From UBA1081 sp045639185 (GTDB lineage Bacteria > Bacillota > Clostridia > Oscillospirales > Acutalibacteraceae): DNA of 6,274 nt. Position 1 is the stretch's first letter. Every line of letters begins with the position of its first letter. Below, one piece after another: positions 1 through 6,274 of this stretch. Below the pieces are notes generated by a model. The model ran no database searches, was not told the DNA's origin, and worked only from the letters and a program-made list of their open reading frames with translations. Location of the stretch: contig JAZUCO010000021.1 of the NCBI GenBank assembly GCA_045639185.1, positions 1 to 6,274 of the forward strand, written 5' to 3'. The translations under genes were made by a program, and so were the position numbers.

Positions 1-1094
1 TTTGCACCTGCAGCAAGAGCCTTAACGATTTCACCTGAGTACTTGATACCACCGTCTGCGATGATGGGTACACCGTGCTTTGCAGCTTCGCAAGCTGCAT
101 CATAAACTGCAGTAACCTGGGGAACACCGATACCTGCAACAACTCGTGTTGTACAGATGGAACCGGGGCCGATACCAACCTTAACTGCGTCTGCACCTGC
201 TGCAATAAGAGCCTTTGTAGCTTCAGCAGTTGCAACGTTACCTGCGATAAGTGAAATATTGGGGAACGCTGTCTTAACTTTTTCAACAGCCTTCATAATA
301 CCCTGTGAGTGACCATGAGCTGAGTCGAGAACAAGAACGTCAACGTTTGCTTCAACAAGAGCTGCAGCTCTTTCAAGAACGTCGCCTGTTACGCCGATAG
401 CAGCTGCACAGAGAAGTCTGCCCATTTCGTCACGTGCTGAATTGGGGTACTGAACAGCCTTTTCAATATCTTTGATTGTGATAAGACCTTTGAGGAAACC
501 CTTGTCATCAACGAGAGGAAGCTTTTCAATCTTATTTTTCATAAGAATTGTCTTTGCTTCTGCAAGAGTTGTACCTATGTGAGAGGTGACAAGATTTTCT
601 TTTGTCATAACTTCGTTGATGGGTACATTGAAATCAGTCATGAAGCGGAGGTCACGGTTTGTGAGAATACCGATGAGCTTGCCTTCGTTATCACAGATGG
701 GTACACCTGAAATACGGTAGTTGTGCATAAGCTCATTTGCTTCATATACATAATTATCGGGATGAAGGAAGAACGGATCTTTGATAACGCCGTTTTCACT
801 TCTCTTTACTTTGTCTATTTCTTCTTTCTGCTGTTCAATTGACATATTCTTATGAATAACGCCGATACCGCCTTCACGGGCAATAGCAATTGCCATTCTT
901 GACTCGGTAACAGTGTCCATAGCAGCAGTCATGATGGGTGTGTTAAGTGTGATTTTTGATGTAAGCTTTGTGTGAAGATCAATATCTGCGGGCAGAACAT
1001 TACTTTCAGCGGGGATAAGCAGTACATCGTCGAAGGTGAGACCTTCTTTTGCGAATTTTGCTGATGTGTCAGCAAGAACTCTGTTGTCAAACAT
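1..1094 (-). CDS. guaB: IMP dehydrogenase, 3' end cut by the window edge
   Basis: Cytoplasmic IMP dehydrogenase oxidises IMP to XMP with NAD+, the committed step of guanine nucleotide synthesis. The first 364 residues are visible; the family is usually about 485-490 long, so roughly 120 residues lie beyond position 1. The N-terminal half-barrel opens with KEGLTFDDVLLIPAES (about 16-31) and contains AAMDTVTES (57-65). Two CBS domains follow at about 103-160 and 163-216, including YRISGVP and KIEKLPLVDD. The barrel then resumes with D257 in LDSAHGHS (NAD site), the GIGPGSICTTR loop with catalytic Cys314, and IADGGIK with D347 (IMP phosphate/ribose site). The mobile flap with its Arg-Tyr pair is not in the window. 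The ATG at 1094-1092 is chosen because GAGGAG lies 10 nt upstream (1110-1105) and the protein begins where relatives begin; the next in-frame Met is residue 55. It is divergent from rpoB. No frameshift or missing key residue is seen. Confidence 0.98.
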   Translation of the reverse strand, partial: MFDNRVLADTSAKFAKEGLTFDDVLLIPAESNVLPADIDLHTKLTSKITLNTPIMTAAMDTVTESRMAIAIAREGGIGVIHKNMSIEQQKEEIDKVKRSENGVIKDPFFLHPDNYVYEANELMHNYRISGVPICDNEGKLIGILTNRDLRFMTDFNVPINEVMTKENLVTSHIGTTLAEAKTILMKNKIEKLPLVDDKGFLKGLITIKDIEKAVQYPNSARDEMGRLLCAAAIGVTGDVLERAAALVEANVDVLVLDSAHGHSQGIMKAVEKVKTAFPNISLIAGNVATAEATKALIAAGADAVKVGIGPGSICTTRVVAGIGVPQVTAVYDAACEAAKHGVPIIADGGIKYSGEIVKALAAGA

Positions 1095-1145
1095 TATTTC
1101 AGAACTCCTCTCACATATATTTTTATACAATATATATTAACAGCC

Positions 1146-1174
1146 ATTATACTACATCAATTTCAGATGTTCAA
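1146..1174 (-). promoter_or_regulatory. Predicted guaB promoter (housekeeping sigma type)
   Basis: Read on the minus strand, a perfect -10 box TATAAT (1151-1146) is preceded by a 17-nt spacer and TTGAAC (1174-1169), which matches 4 of 6 bases of the TTGACA consensus. The expected start of transcription is about 1138-1141, giving a leader of roughly 45 nt before the guaB ATG. That is too short to hold any known purine-class riboswitch together with an expression platform. The call rests on consensus match, spacing and position only. Confidence 0.7.
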
Positions 1175-1204
1175 CACTTTTAGTGACAAAAATTAAAAAA
1201 ATAT

Positions 1205-1222
1205 TTTGATATTTATATCGAA
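1205..1222. repeat. 18-bp inverted repeat between the divergent promoters
   Basis: TTTGATAT (1205-1212) and ATATCGAA (1215-1222) are inverted repeats separated by TT, with one mismatch in eight positions. The dyad sits upstream of both -35 boxes, 30 bp from the guaB one and 36 bp from the rpoB one. That is a possible place for a regulator acting on both genes. It is in very AT-rich DNA, where short dyads arise by chance, so an operator role is only a suggestion. It does not resemble the Bacillus PurR box, which has a CCGAAC core. Confidence 0.3.
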
Positions 1223-1228
1223 GATGAT

Positions 1229-1254
1229 AAAAAAAATCAAAAAGTTTGAAAAAT
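1229..1254 (+). promoter_or_regulatory. A-tract, UP-element-like stretch upstream of the rpoB promoter
   Basis: Three A-runs (1229-1236, 1239-1243 and 1249-1253) lie just upstream of the rpoB -35 box, with centres about 8-10 bp apart. This covers the region about 40-65 bp upstream of the expected start, where the alpha-subunit C-terminal domains contact UP elements. Roughly helically phased A-tracts can also bend DNA. The sequence fits a strong promoter, but the call is by composition and position only. Confidence 0.45.
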
Positions 1255-1258
1255 GGGG

Positions 1259-1287
1259 TTGACATATTGACATATATCGTATATAAT
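1259..1287 (+). promoter_or_regulatory. Predicted rpoBC promoter, perfect -35 and -10 consensus
   Basis: TTGACA (1259-1264) and TATAAT (1282-1287) are both exact consensus boxes with an optimal 17-nt spacer, so this should be a strong housekeeping-sigma promoter. Transcription would start near 1292-1295, about 168 nt upstream of the rpoB ATG. The -35 octamer TTGACATA is immediately repeated at 1267-1274; the second copy is only 9 nt from the -10 box and cannot serve it as a -35. No other good promoter is seen between here and rpoB, so this one probably drives rpoB and rpoC. Confidence 0.88.
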
Positions 1288-1351
1288 ACTAAGCTGTATC
1301 ATAATGGATAGCTATACTTTACGCGAAAATGCCTTTAGCTAATTATAGCAC

Positions 1352-1408
1352 AAAATCCGGAAAAATCAACAGTAAAATTTAAGCAATTTTCAGGTTTTTT
1401 CGGCTTTT
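1352..1408 (+). terminator. Possible attenuator-like stem in the rpoB leader
   Basis: The arm CCGGAAAAAUC (1357-1367) pairs with GGUUUUUUCGG (1393-1403) through 11 bp including two G-U pairs. After one mismatch, AAAA (1352-1355) pairs with UUUU (1405-1408). Inside the loop, AAAATT (1374-1379) and AATTTT (1385-1390) form a second small hairpin. The 3' arm is U-rich and is followed by CUUUUCAUAU, which resembles a weak intrinsic terminator. The stem has few GC pairs and the loop is large, so it may equally be a non-terminating leader structure or chance pairing in AT-rich DNA. Confidence 0.3.
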
Positions 1409-1420
1409 CATATATGACTC

Positions 1421-1446
1421 TCTTATAAATCGGGATATTTAAAAGA
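1421..1446 (+). promoter_or_regulatory. Hairpin directly before the rpoB ribosome binding site
   Basis: TCTT (1421-1424) pairs with AAGA (1443-1446) and TAAAT (1426-1430) with ATTTA (1437-1441), giving nine pairs around one A-A mismatch and a 6-nt loop. The stem ends one base before CGGAG (1448-1452). It could influence ribosome access without hiding the Shine-Dalgarno bases. It is AT-rich and probably weak. Confidence 0.3.
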
Positions 1447-1447
1447 A

Positions 1448-1452
1448 CGGAG
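1448..1452 (+). promoter_or_regulatory. rpoB ribosome binding site
   Basis: CGGAG lies 9 nt before the ATG at 1462, near the optimum. An ATG at 1455-1457 is only 2 nt from the site and out of frame with rpoB, so 1462 is the better start. The protein from 1462 also begins as relatives do, with residues leading into MSFAKINEVMDMPNLIEVQ. Confidence 0.75.
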
Positions 1453-1461
1453 TGATGATTC

Positions 1462-4400
1462 ATGGTTAACGTTAAACCTGTAAAGCAGGGAAGCAGAACC
1501 AGAATGAGCTTTGCAAAAATCAACGAGGTTATGGATATGCCCAACCTCATTGAGGTGCAGAAGAATTCTTATCAATGGTTCCTTGACAAAGGCTTGAGAG
1601 AAGTATTCAGAGATATCGATGAAATCACAGATTATTCGGGTAATCTGTCACTTGTTTTTGTCGATTACAGAATGGACGACAAGCCCAAGTACACAGTTAA
1701 GGAGTGTAAAGAGCGTGACGCTACTTTTGCTGCTCCTCTCAGAGTTACTGCAAGACTTATCAACAAGGAAACCGGTGAAGTCAAAGAAAATGAAGTCTAT
1801 ATGGGTGACTTCCCTCAGATGACTGAAAGCGGTACATTTGTTATCAACGGCGCAGAACGAGTTATTATTTCACAGCTTGTTCGTTCACCCGGTGTTTACT
1901 ATGATATGTCCAGAGACAAGACCGGTAAGAAGCTCTTTGCTACAACTGTTATTCCCAACAGAGGTGCATGGCTTGAATATGAAACCGATCAGAACGACGT
2001 TTTCTATGTAAGAATTGATAAGACAAGGAAGATCTGCATTACAACATTTGTAAGAGCAATGGGTTGCTTCCTTGAAAACAATATACTTAATACTAATAGT
2101 GATATCGATGAGTTCTTCGGCTACGATGACAGAATCAAGGCTACATTTGAGAAGGACAACACAAAGAACACTGAGGAAGCTCTTCTTGAAGTTTACAAGA
2201 AGCTCCGTCCCGGTGAACCCCCCACAATCGATACAGCTAAGTCATACCTTGCAGGTCTTTTCTTTGATGAACATCGTTATGACATTTCAAGAGTAGGACG
2301 TTACAAATATAATAAGAAGCTCGGCATTGCTGACAGACTTAAGTATCAGGTTCTTGCCGAAGCTATTGCTGACCCTTCAACAGGCGAAATCCTTGCTGAA
2401 GAAGGCGAGAAGATTTCAAAGGAAAAGGCTTTTGAAATTGAACAGGCAGGTGTAGATACTGCTTATGTAAAGACAGACAGCGATAAAGTAGTTAAGATTG
2501 TTGCAACAGGTATGGTTGACATTCTTCCTTACCTTCCCGAAGGCATCACATCTGAAATGCTTGAAGAAATCGGTGTTAACGAAAAAGTAAGTTACAAGGC
2601 ACTTATGAATGTTCTCGGTGAATGCGAATTCACTGCAGATGCAGTTATGGAAGCACTTGAAAGAAATTGCGATCTTCTTATCCCGAAGCATATCGTAATT
2701 GAAGACATCCTTGCTTCTATCAACTACCTTAACTGTCTCGGTAATGATATCGGTACTCTTGATGATATCGACCACCTCGGCAACAGAAGAATCCGTTCAG
2801 TAGGCGAACTTCTTCAGAATCAGGTAAGAATCGGCTTCACAAGAATGGAAAGAGTTGTTAAGGAGAGAATGTCTCTTCAGACTCAGGAAACTGAAAAAAT
2901 CACTCCTCAGGCTCTTAACAACATCCGTCCTGTTGTTGCAGCAATCAAAGAGTTCTTCGGTTCATCACCCCTTTCACAGTTCATGGATCAGAACAATCCT
3001 CTTGCTGAGCTTACTCACAAGAGAAGACTCTCAGCTCTCGGCCCCGGCGGTCTTTCCCGTGACCGTGCAGGTTTCGAAGTTCGAGACGTTCACTATTCAC
3101 ACTACGGCCGTATGTGTCCCATTGAGACTCCCGAAGGTCCCAACATCGGTCTTATCTCTTCACTTGCTACTTTCGCAAGAATCAACAAGTACGGCTTCAT
3201 TGAGGCTCCCTTCCGCCGTGTAGACAAGGCAACAGGCAGAGTTCTTGAAGAAGTTGAATATATGACAGCAGACGTGGAAGACGAATTCATGGTTGCTCAG
3301 GCAAACGAACCCCTTGACGCTGAAGGTCACTTCCTCAACGAAAAGGTTACAGTTCGTTTCCGCGACGAATTCCGTGAAATCCCCGCTTCAGAAGCAGACT
3401 ATATGGACGTTTCACCCAAGATGGTTGTTTCTGTTGCTACAGCTATGATTCCCTTCCTTGAAAACGACGACGCAAACCGAGCACTCATGGGTTCAAACAT
3501 GCAGAAGCAGGCAGTGCCTCTTCTCAAGACTGATTCTCCCATTGTCGGTACAGGTATGGAATACAAGGCTGCTGTTGACTCAGGTGTTACTGTTGTTGCA
3601 AAGCGTGCAGGTACAGTTACAAAGGTCAGCGCAGATACAATCGTTGTCACAACAGACGACAAGCAGGTTGACGCTTATGAGCTTATCAAGTTCATGCGTT
3701 CAAACCAGGGTACTTGTATCAACCAGAAGCCCATCGTTTCAGTAGGTCAGAGAGTTGAAAAGAATACTGTTATTGCAGACGGTCCTTCAACTTGCGACGG
3801 TGAAATCTCTCTCGGTAAGAATGCTCTCATCGGCTTTATGACATGGGAAGGTTACAACTACGAAGACGCTGTTCTCCTTAACGAAAAGCTTGTCCGTGAT
3901 GATGTTTACACATCAATCCATATTGAAGAATATGAAATTGAAGCACGTGATACAAAACTCGGTGCTGAAGAAATCACAAGAGATATTCCCAACGTTGGTG
4001 AAGATGCTCTTAAAGACCTCGACGAAAACGGTATCATCCGTGTAGGTGCAGAGGTTCGTTCAGGTGATATTCTTGTAGGTAAGGTTACACCCAAGGGTGA
4101 AACAGAGCTTACAAGTGAAGAAAGACTTCTCCGTGCTATTTTCGGTGAAAAGGCAAGAGAAGTAAGAGATACATCTCTCAAAGTGCCTCACGGTGAATAC
4201 GGTATCGTTGTTAACGTAGAAGTATTTACAAGAGAAAATTGCGACGAAATGAGCCCCGGTGTAAACAAGGTTGTTCGCTGCTACATTGCACAGAAGAGAA
4301 AGATTTCAGTCGGTGACAAGATGGCCGGTCGTCACGGTAACAAGGGTGTTGTTTCAAGAATTCTTCCTCAGGAAGATATGCCCTTCCTTCCCGACGGTAC

Positions 4401-5250
4401 TCCTCTTGATATCGTTCTTAACCCCCTCGGTGTTCCTTCCCGAATGAATATCGGTCAGGTTCTTGAGGTTACACTCGGCTACGCTTGTAAGAAGCTTGGC
4501 TGGAAGATTATGACTCCCGTATTTGACGGTGCACACGAAGAAGATATCGTTGAATGTCTTAAGGAAGCAGGAATGTCAGAAGACGGCAAGACTGTTCTTT
4601 ACGACGGACGTACCGGCAAGAGATTTGATAATGAAGTTACAGTAGGTATTATGTATTACCTCAAGCTTCATCATCTTGTTGATGATAAGATCCACGCTCG
4701 TTCAACAGGTCCTTACTCAATGGTTACACAGCAGCCTCTCGGCGGTAAGGCTCAGTTCGGCGGACAGAGATTCGGTGAAATGGAAGTTTGGGCACTCGAA
4801 GCTTACGGTGCAGCATACACACTTCAGGAAATCCTTACAATCAAGTCTGACGACGTTGTCGGCCGTGTTAAGACATACGAAGCAATTGTCAAGGGTGAAA
4901 ACGTTCCCAAGCCGGGCGTTCCCGAATCATTCAAGGTTCTTATCAAAGAACTTCAGTCACTTTGTCTTGATGTCAAAGTTCTTGATGAACACGATGAAGA
5001 AATCGATCTCAAGCAGGATTTCGATGATGAAGGTTCAGAATACGTTCCTTCCGATGTCGGTGAAGTTGTTAACGACGTTGAAGGTGCAGAAGGTTTCGGT
5101 ACAGAAGAAATCCCTGAAGATGAAGACGATTTTGATGCTGACCTTTTCAGCGCAGCAACACTCGATTCAGATGATGACGTGGATTTCGGTGATATTTCCG
5201 ATGACTTCGGTTCATATCTCAGCGGCAACACAGACATAGATGAATTTTAA
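1462..5250 (+). CDS. rpoB: DNA-directed RNA polymerase subunit beta
   Basis: Complete 1262-aa beta subunit of the cytoplasmic RNA polymerase core, forming one side of the active-site cleft with beta-prime. It aligns from end to end in memory with Bacillus RpoB (1193 aa). The protrusion and lobe occupy about 25-460. The fork/rifampicin region (FFGSSPLSQFMDQ and on) is at 498-526. GYNYEDA holds E801 and D802 near the active site. The flap-tip helix is about 886-896. GDKMAGRHGNKG has the substrate-contacting K953 and K961, and the C-terminal clamp segment GGKAQFGGQRFGEMEVWALE starts at 1094. The extra length lies mainly in residues about 315-420 and in an acidic tail from about 1175 to 1262, with 36 Asp/Glu and a single Lys. 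The start is supported by CGGAG 9 nt upstream and ends in TAA. rpoC follows after 47 bp. No frameshift is seen. guaB, not rplL, lies upstream. Confidence 0.99.
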   Translation: MVNVKPVKQGSRTRMSFAKINEVMDMPNLIEVQKNSYQWFLDKGLREVFRDIDEITDYSGNLSLVFVDYRMDDKPKYTVKECKERDATFAAPLRVTARLINKETGEVKENEVYMGDFPQMTESGTFVINGAERVIISQLVRSPGVYYDMSRDKTGKKLFATTVIPNRGAWLEYETDQNDVFYVRIDKTRKICITTFVRAMGCFLENNILNTNSDIDEFFGYDDRIKATFEKDNTKNTEEALLEVYKKLRPGEPPTIDTAKSYLAGLFFDEHRYDISRVGRYKYNKKLGIADRLKYQVLAEAIADPSTGEILAEEGEKISKEKAFEIEQAGVDTAYVKTDSDKVVKIVATGMVDILPYLPEGITSEMLEEIGVNEKVSYKALMNVLGECEFTADAVMEALERNCDLLIPKHIVIEDILASINYLNCLGNDIGTLDDIDHLGNRRIRSVGELLQNQVRIGFTRMERVVKERMSLQTQETEKITPQALNNIRPVVAAIKEFFGSSPLSQFMDQNNPLAELTHKRRLSALGPGGLSRDRAGFEVRDVHYSHYGRMCPIETPEGPNIGLISSLATFARINKYGFIEAPFRRVDKATGRVLEEVEYMTADVEDEFMVAQANEPLDAEGHFLNEKVTVRFRDEFREIPASEADYMDVSPKMVVSVATAMIPFLENDDANRALMGSNMQKQAVPLLKTDSPIVGTGMEYKAAVDSGVTVVAKRAGTVTKVSADTIVVTTDDKQVDAYELIKFMRSNQGTCINQKPIVSVGQRVEKNTVIADGPSTCDGEISLGKNALIGFMTWEGYNYEDAVLLNEKLVRDDVYTSIHIEEYEIEARDTKLGAEEITRDIPNVGEDALKDLDENGIIRVGAEVRSGDILVGKVTPKGETELTSEERLLRAIFGEKAREVRDTSLKVPHGEYGIVVNVEVFTRENCDEMSPGVNKVVRCYIAQKRKISVGDKMAGRHGNKGVVSRILPQEDMPFLPDGTPLDIVLNPLGVPSRMNIGQVLEVTLGYACKKLGWKIMTPVFDGAHEEDIVECLKEAGMSEDGKTVLYDGRTGKRFDNEVTVGIMYYLKLHHLVDDKIHARSTGPYSMVTQQPLGGKAQFGGQRFGEMEVWALEAYGAAYTLQEILTIKSDDVVGRVKTYEAIVKGENVPKPGVPESFKVLIKELQSLCLDVKVLDEHDEEIDLKQDFDDEGSEYVPSDVGEVVNDVEGAEGFGTEEIPEDEDDFDADLFSAATLDSDDDVDFGDISDDFGSYLSGNTDIDEF

Positions 5251-5297
5251 TTCAGTCATCAAAACGACGATATTATATAAGGAAGAAGGAATCTTTG

Positions 5298-6274
5298 ATG
5301 CTTAATGAAAGCAACTATAATGAATTGAACTTCGAATCCATTCAGATAGGACTTGCTTCTCCCGACACCATCAGAGCATGGTCATACGGTGAGGTTAAAA
5401 AGCCCGAAACAATAAATTACAGAACACTCAAGCCCGAAGCAGGCGGACTTTACTGCGAACGCATCTTTGGCCCCCAGAAAGACTGGGAGTGCCATTGCGG
5501 ACGCTATAAGAGAATCCGTTATAAGGGCAAGACTTGTGAACGTTGCGGCGTTAAAATCACAAAGTCAAAGGTAAGAAGAGAGAGAATGGGTCACATTGAA
5601 CTTGCATGTCCCGTATCTCATATATGGTATTTCAAGGGTATTCCCTCAAGAATGGGTCTTATCCTTGATATATCACCCCGTGAACTTGAAAATGTTCTCT
5701 ACTTTGCAAAGTACGTTGTTCTTGAAGTTCTTGAAGAAGGCGTACCTGTAACAGTAGGTCAGGTTATCGGCGATAAGGAATATGACGACGTTGTTGAAAA
5801 ATACGGAGCAGAAGCATTCCGTGCAGCAATGGGCGCAGAAGCTATCAAGGAACTCCTTGAAGCTATCGACGTAGAAAAACTCTGCGACGAACTCAAGGCA
5901 GAACTTGAAGATGCATCAGGTCAGAAGAGAACTAAGGTTCTCAAGAGACTTGAAGTTGCTGAATCATTCAGAGTTTCAGGCAACCGTCCCGAATGGATGA
6001 TTCTTGACGTGCTTCCGGTTATTCCCCCCGATATCAGACCCATGGTTCAGCTTGACGGCGGACGTTTTGCAACATCTGACCTCAACGACCTTTACAGAAG
6101 AGTTATCAACAGAAATAACCGTCTTGCAAAGCTTCTTGATCTCGGTGCTCCCGAAATCATCGTAAGAAACGAAAAGAGAATGCTTCAGGAAGCTGTTGAC
6201 GCCCTCATCGACAACGGCAGAAGAGGCCGCCCTGTTACAGGTCCTAACAACAGAGCTCTCAAGTCTCTCTCCGA
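5298..6274 (+). CDS. rpoC: DNA-directed RNA polymerase subunit beta-prime, N-terminal part
   Basis: The window shows 325 complete codons of the beta-prime subunit, normally about 1200 residues or more in Firmicutes; the rest lies past 6274. The N-terminus (FESIQIGLASPDTIRAWSYG) is typical. A zinc-binding domain follows with C65, C67, C80 and C83 (CHC and CERC), then MGHIELACPVSHIWYFKG. The lid region PDIRPMVQLDGGRFATSD is at about 244-261. The clamp helices that dock sigma region 2 begin at DLNDLYRRVINRNNRL (about 261-276). The catalytic NADFDGD loop is outside the window. The ATG at 5298 has AAGGA at 5286-5290, 7 nt upstream. No promoter or terminator is evident in the 47-bp gap after rpoB, so both genes are probably co-transcribed. 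One oddity is GVKIT after the last zinc cysteine, where GVEVT is usual. Confidence 0.98.
   Translation, partial: MLNESNYNELNFESIQIGLASPDTIRAWSYGEVKKPETINYRTLKPEAGGLYCERIFGPQKDWECHCGRYKRIRYKGKTCERCGVKITKSKVRRERMGHIELACPVSHIWYFKGIPSRMGLILDISPRELENVLYFAKYVVLEVLEEGVPVTVGQVIGDKEYDDVVEKYGAEAFRAAMGAEAIKELLEAIDVEKLCDELKAELEDASGQKRTKVLKRLEVAESFRVSGNRPEWMILDVLPVIPPDIRPMVQLDGGRFATSDLNDLYRRVINRNNRLAKLLDLGAPEIIVRNEKRMLQEAVDALIDNGRRGRPVTGPNNRALKSLS

Larger units (their letters stand above)
1293..1461 (+). promoter_or_regulatory. Long structured 5' leader of rpoB
   Basis: The predicted untranslated leader of about 168 nt can be tiled by consecutive hairpins: GCTATA (1311-1316) with TATAGC (1344-1349); a long stem at 1352-1408; and a stem at 1421-1446 next to the ribosome binding site. 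A mutually exclusive small hairpin at 1292-1313 would compete with the first. I recognise no known riboswitch or ribosomal-protein leader class. The stems are AT-rich and I could not calculate stability or covariation, so a regulatory role is inferred only from the length of the leader and its pairing potential. Confidence 0.4.

Noticed and set aside
1095..1145. A purine riboswitch or PurR box controlling guaB
   Set aside because: The predicted leader is only about 45 nt with no aptamer-like structure, and no CCGAAC-type PurR box is seen in the intergenic region.
1267..1302. A second promoter using the repeated TTGACA at 1267
   Set aside because: The candidate -10 boxes are 9 nt (TATAAT) or 24 nt (TATCAT at 1297) away, both outside the usable spacer range.
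1304..1382. Two tiny reading frames in the rpoB leader: ATG 1304 (12 codons) and ATG 1329 (17 codons)
   Set aside because: Neither has a Shine-Dalgarno sequence, and there is no run of a regulatory amino acid as in classic leader peptides. Without conservation they are best taken as chance.
1335..1550. Minus-strand open frame of 71 codons overlapping the rpoB leader and start
   Set aside because: It overlaps the real rpoB start, resembles no known protein, and lies in low-complexity AT-rich DNA; its hydrophobic stretch reflects composition.
2416..5239. Several other open frames inside rpoB on both strands, up to 187 codons
   Set aside because: All lie wholly within the clearly conserved rpoB frame and their products show composition typical of out-of-frame reading (Ser- or Leu-rich), so they are shadows.
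5251..5297. Separate promoter or terminator between rpoB and rpoC
   Set aside because: The 47-bp gap has no stem-loop with a U-run. An AT-rich TATTATATAA has no matching -35 box at the right distance. Read-through is more likely.
1..6274. Mobile elements, CRISPR arrays, tRNA or rRNA genes, or an unknown defence or biosynthetic system
   Set aside because: No repeat array, transposase, structural RNA signature or unrecognised protein gene was seen; the window is filled by three housekeeping genes and one intergenic region.

Overview
The window carries housekeeping genes of a low-to-middle GC bacterium, most likely a Clostridia member of the Ruminococcus/Oscillospirales type. This is an inference from three things: the Firmicutes-type RpoB and RpoC sequences, a GuaB that follows the Bacillus/Clostridium pattern, and frequent CCC proline codons beside an AT-rich intergenic region. 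The species cannot be fixed from the sequence alone.

Layout. Positions 1-1094 (minus strand) hold most of guaB, IMP dehydrogenase, cut by the left window edge. Positions 1095-1461 are a 367-bp AT-rich divergent intergenic region. It carries one convincing promoter in each direction, an A-tract UP-like element, a dyad between the promoters, and a leader of about 168 nt before rpoB that can fold into consecutive hairpins. Positions 1462-5250 (plus strand) are a complete rpoB (RNA polymerase beta subunit, 1262 aa) with a long acidic C-terminal tail. After a 47-bp gap, rpoC (beta-prime subunit) starts at 5298 and runs off the right edge after 325 complete codons.

Function. rpoB and rpoC form the usual co-transcribed pair encoding the two large catalytic subunits of RNA polymerase. 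guaB makes XMP from IMP, the committed step to guanine nucleotides, and is read in the opposite direction from the same control region. The most notable point is the arrangement: the usual rplK-rplA-rplJ-rplL genes are not directly upstream of rpoB. Instead rpoB has its own perfect-consensus promoter and a structured leader, divergent from guaB.

I found no mobile element, CRISPR array, tRNA or rRNA, and no clear sign of a wholly new system. The observations most worth following up are the rpoB leader and promoter architecture, the acidic RpoB tail, and residues in RpoB and RpoC that bear on antibiotic sensitivity.
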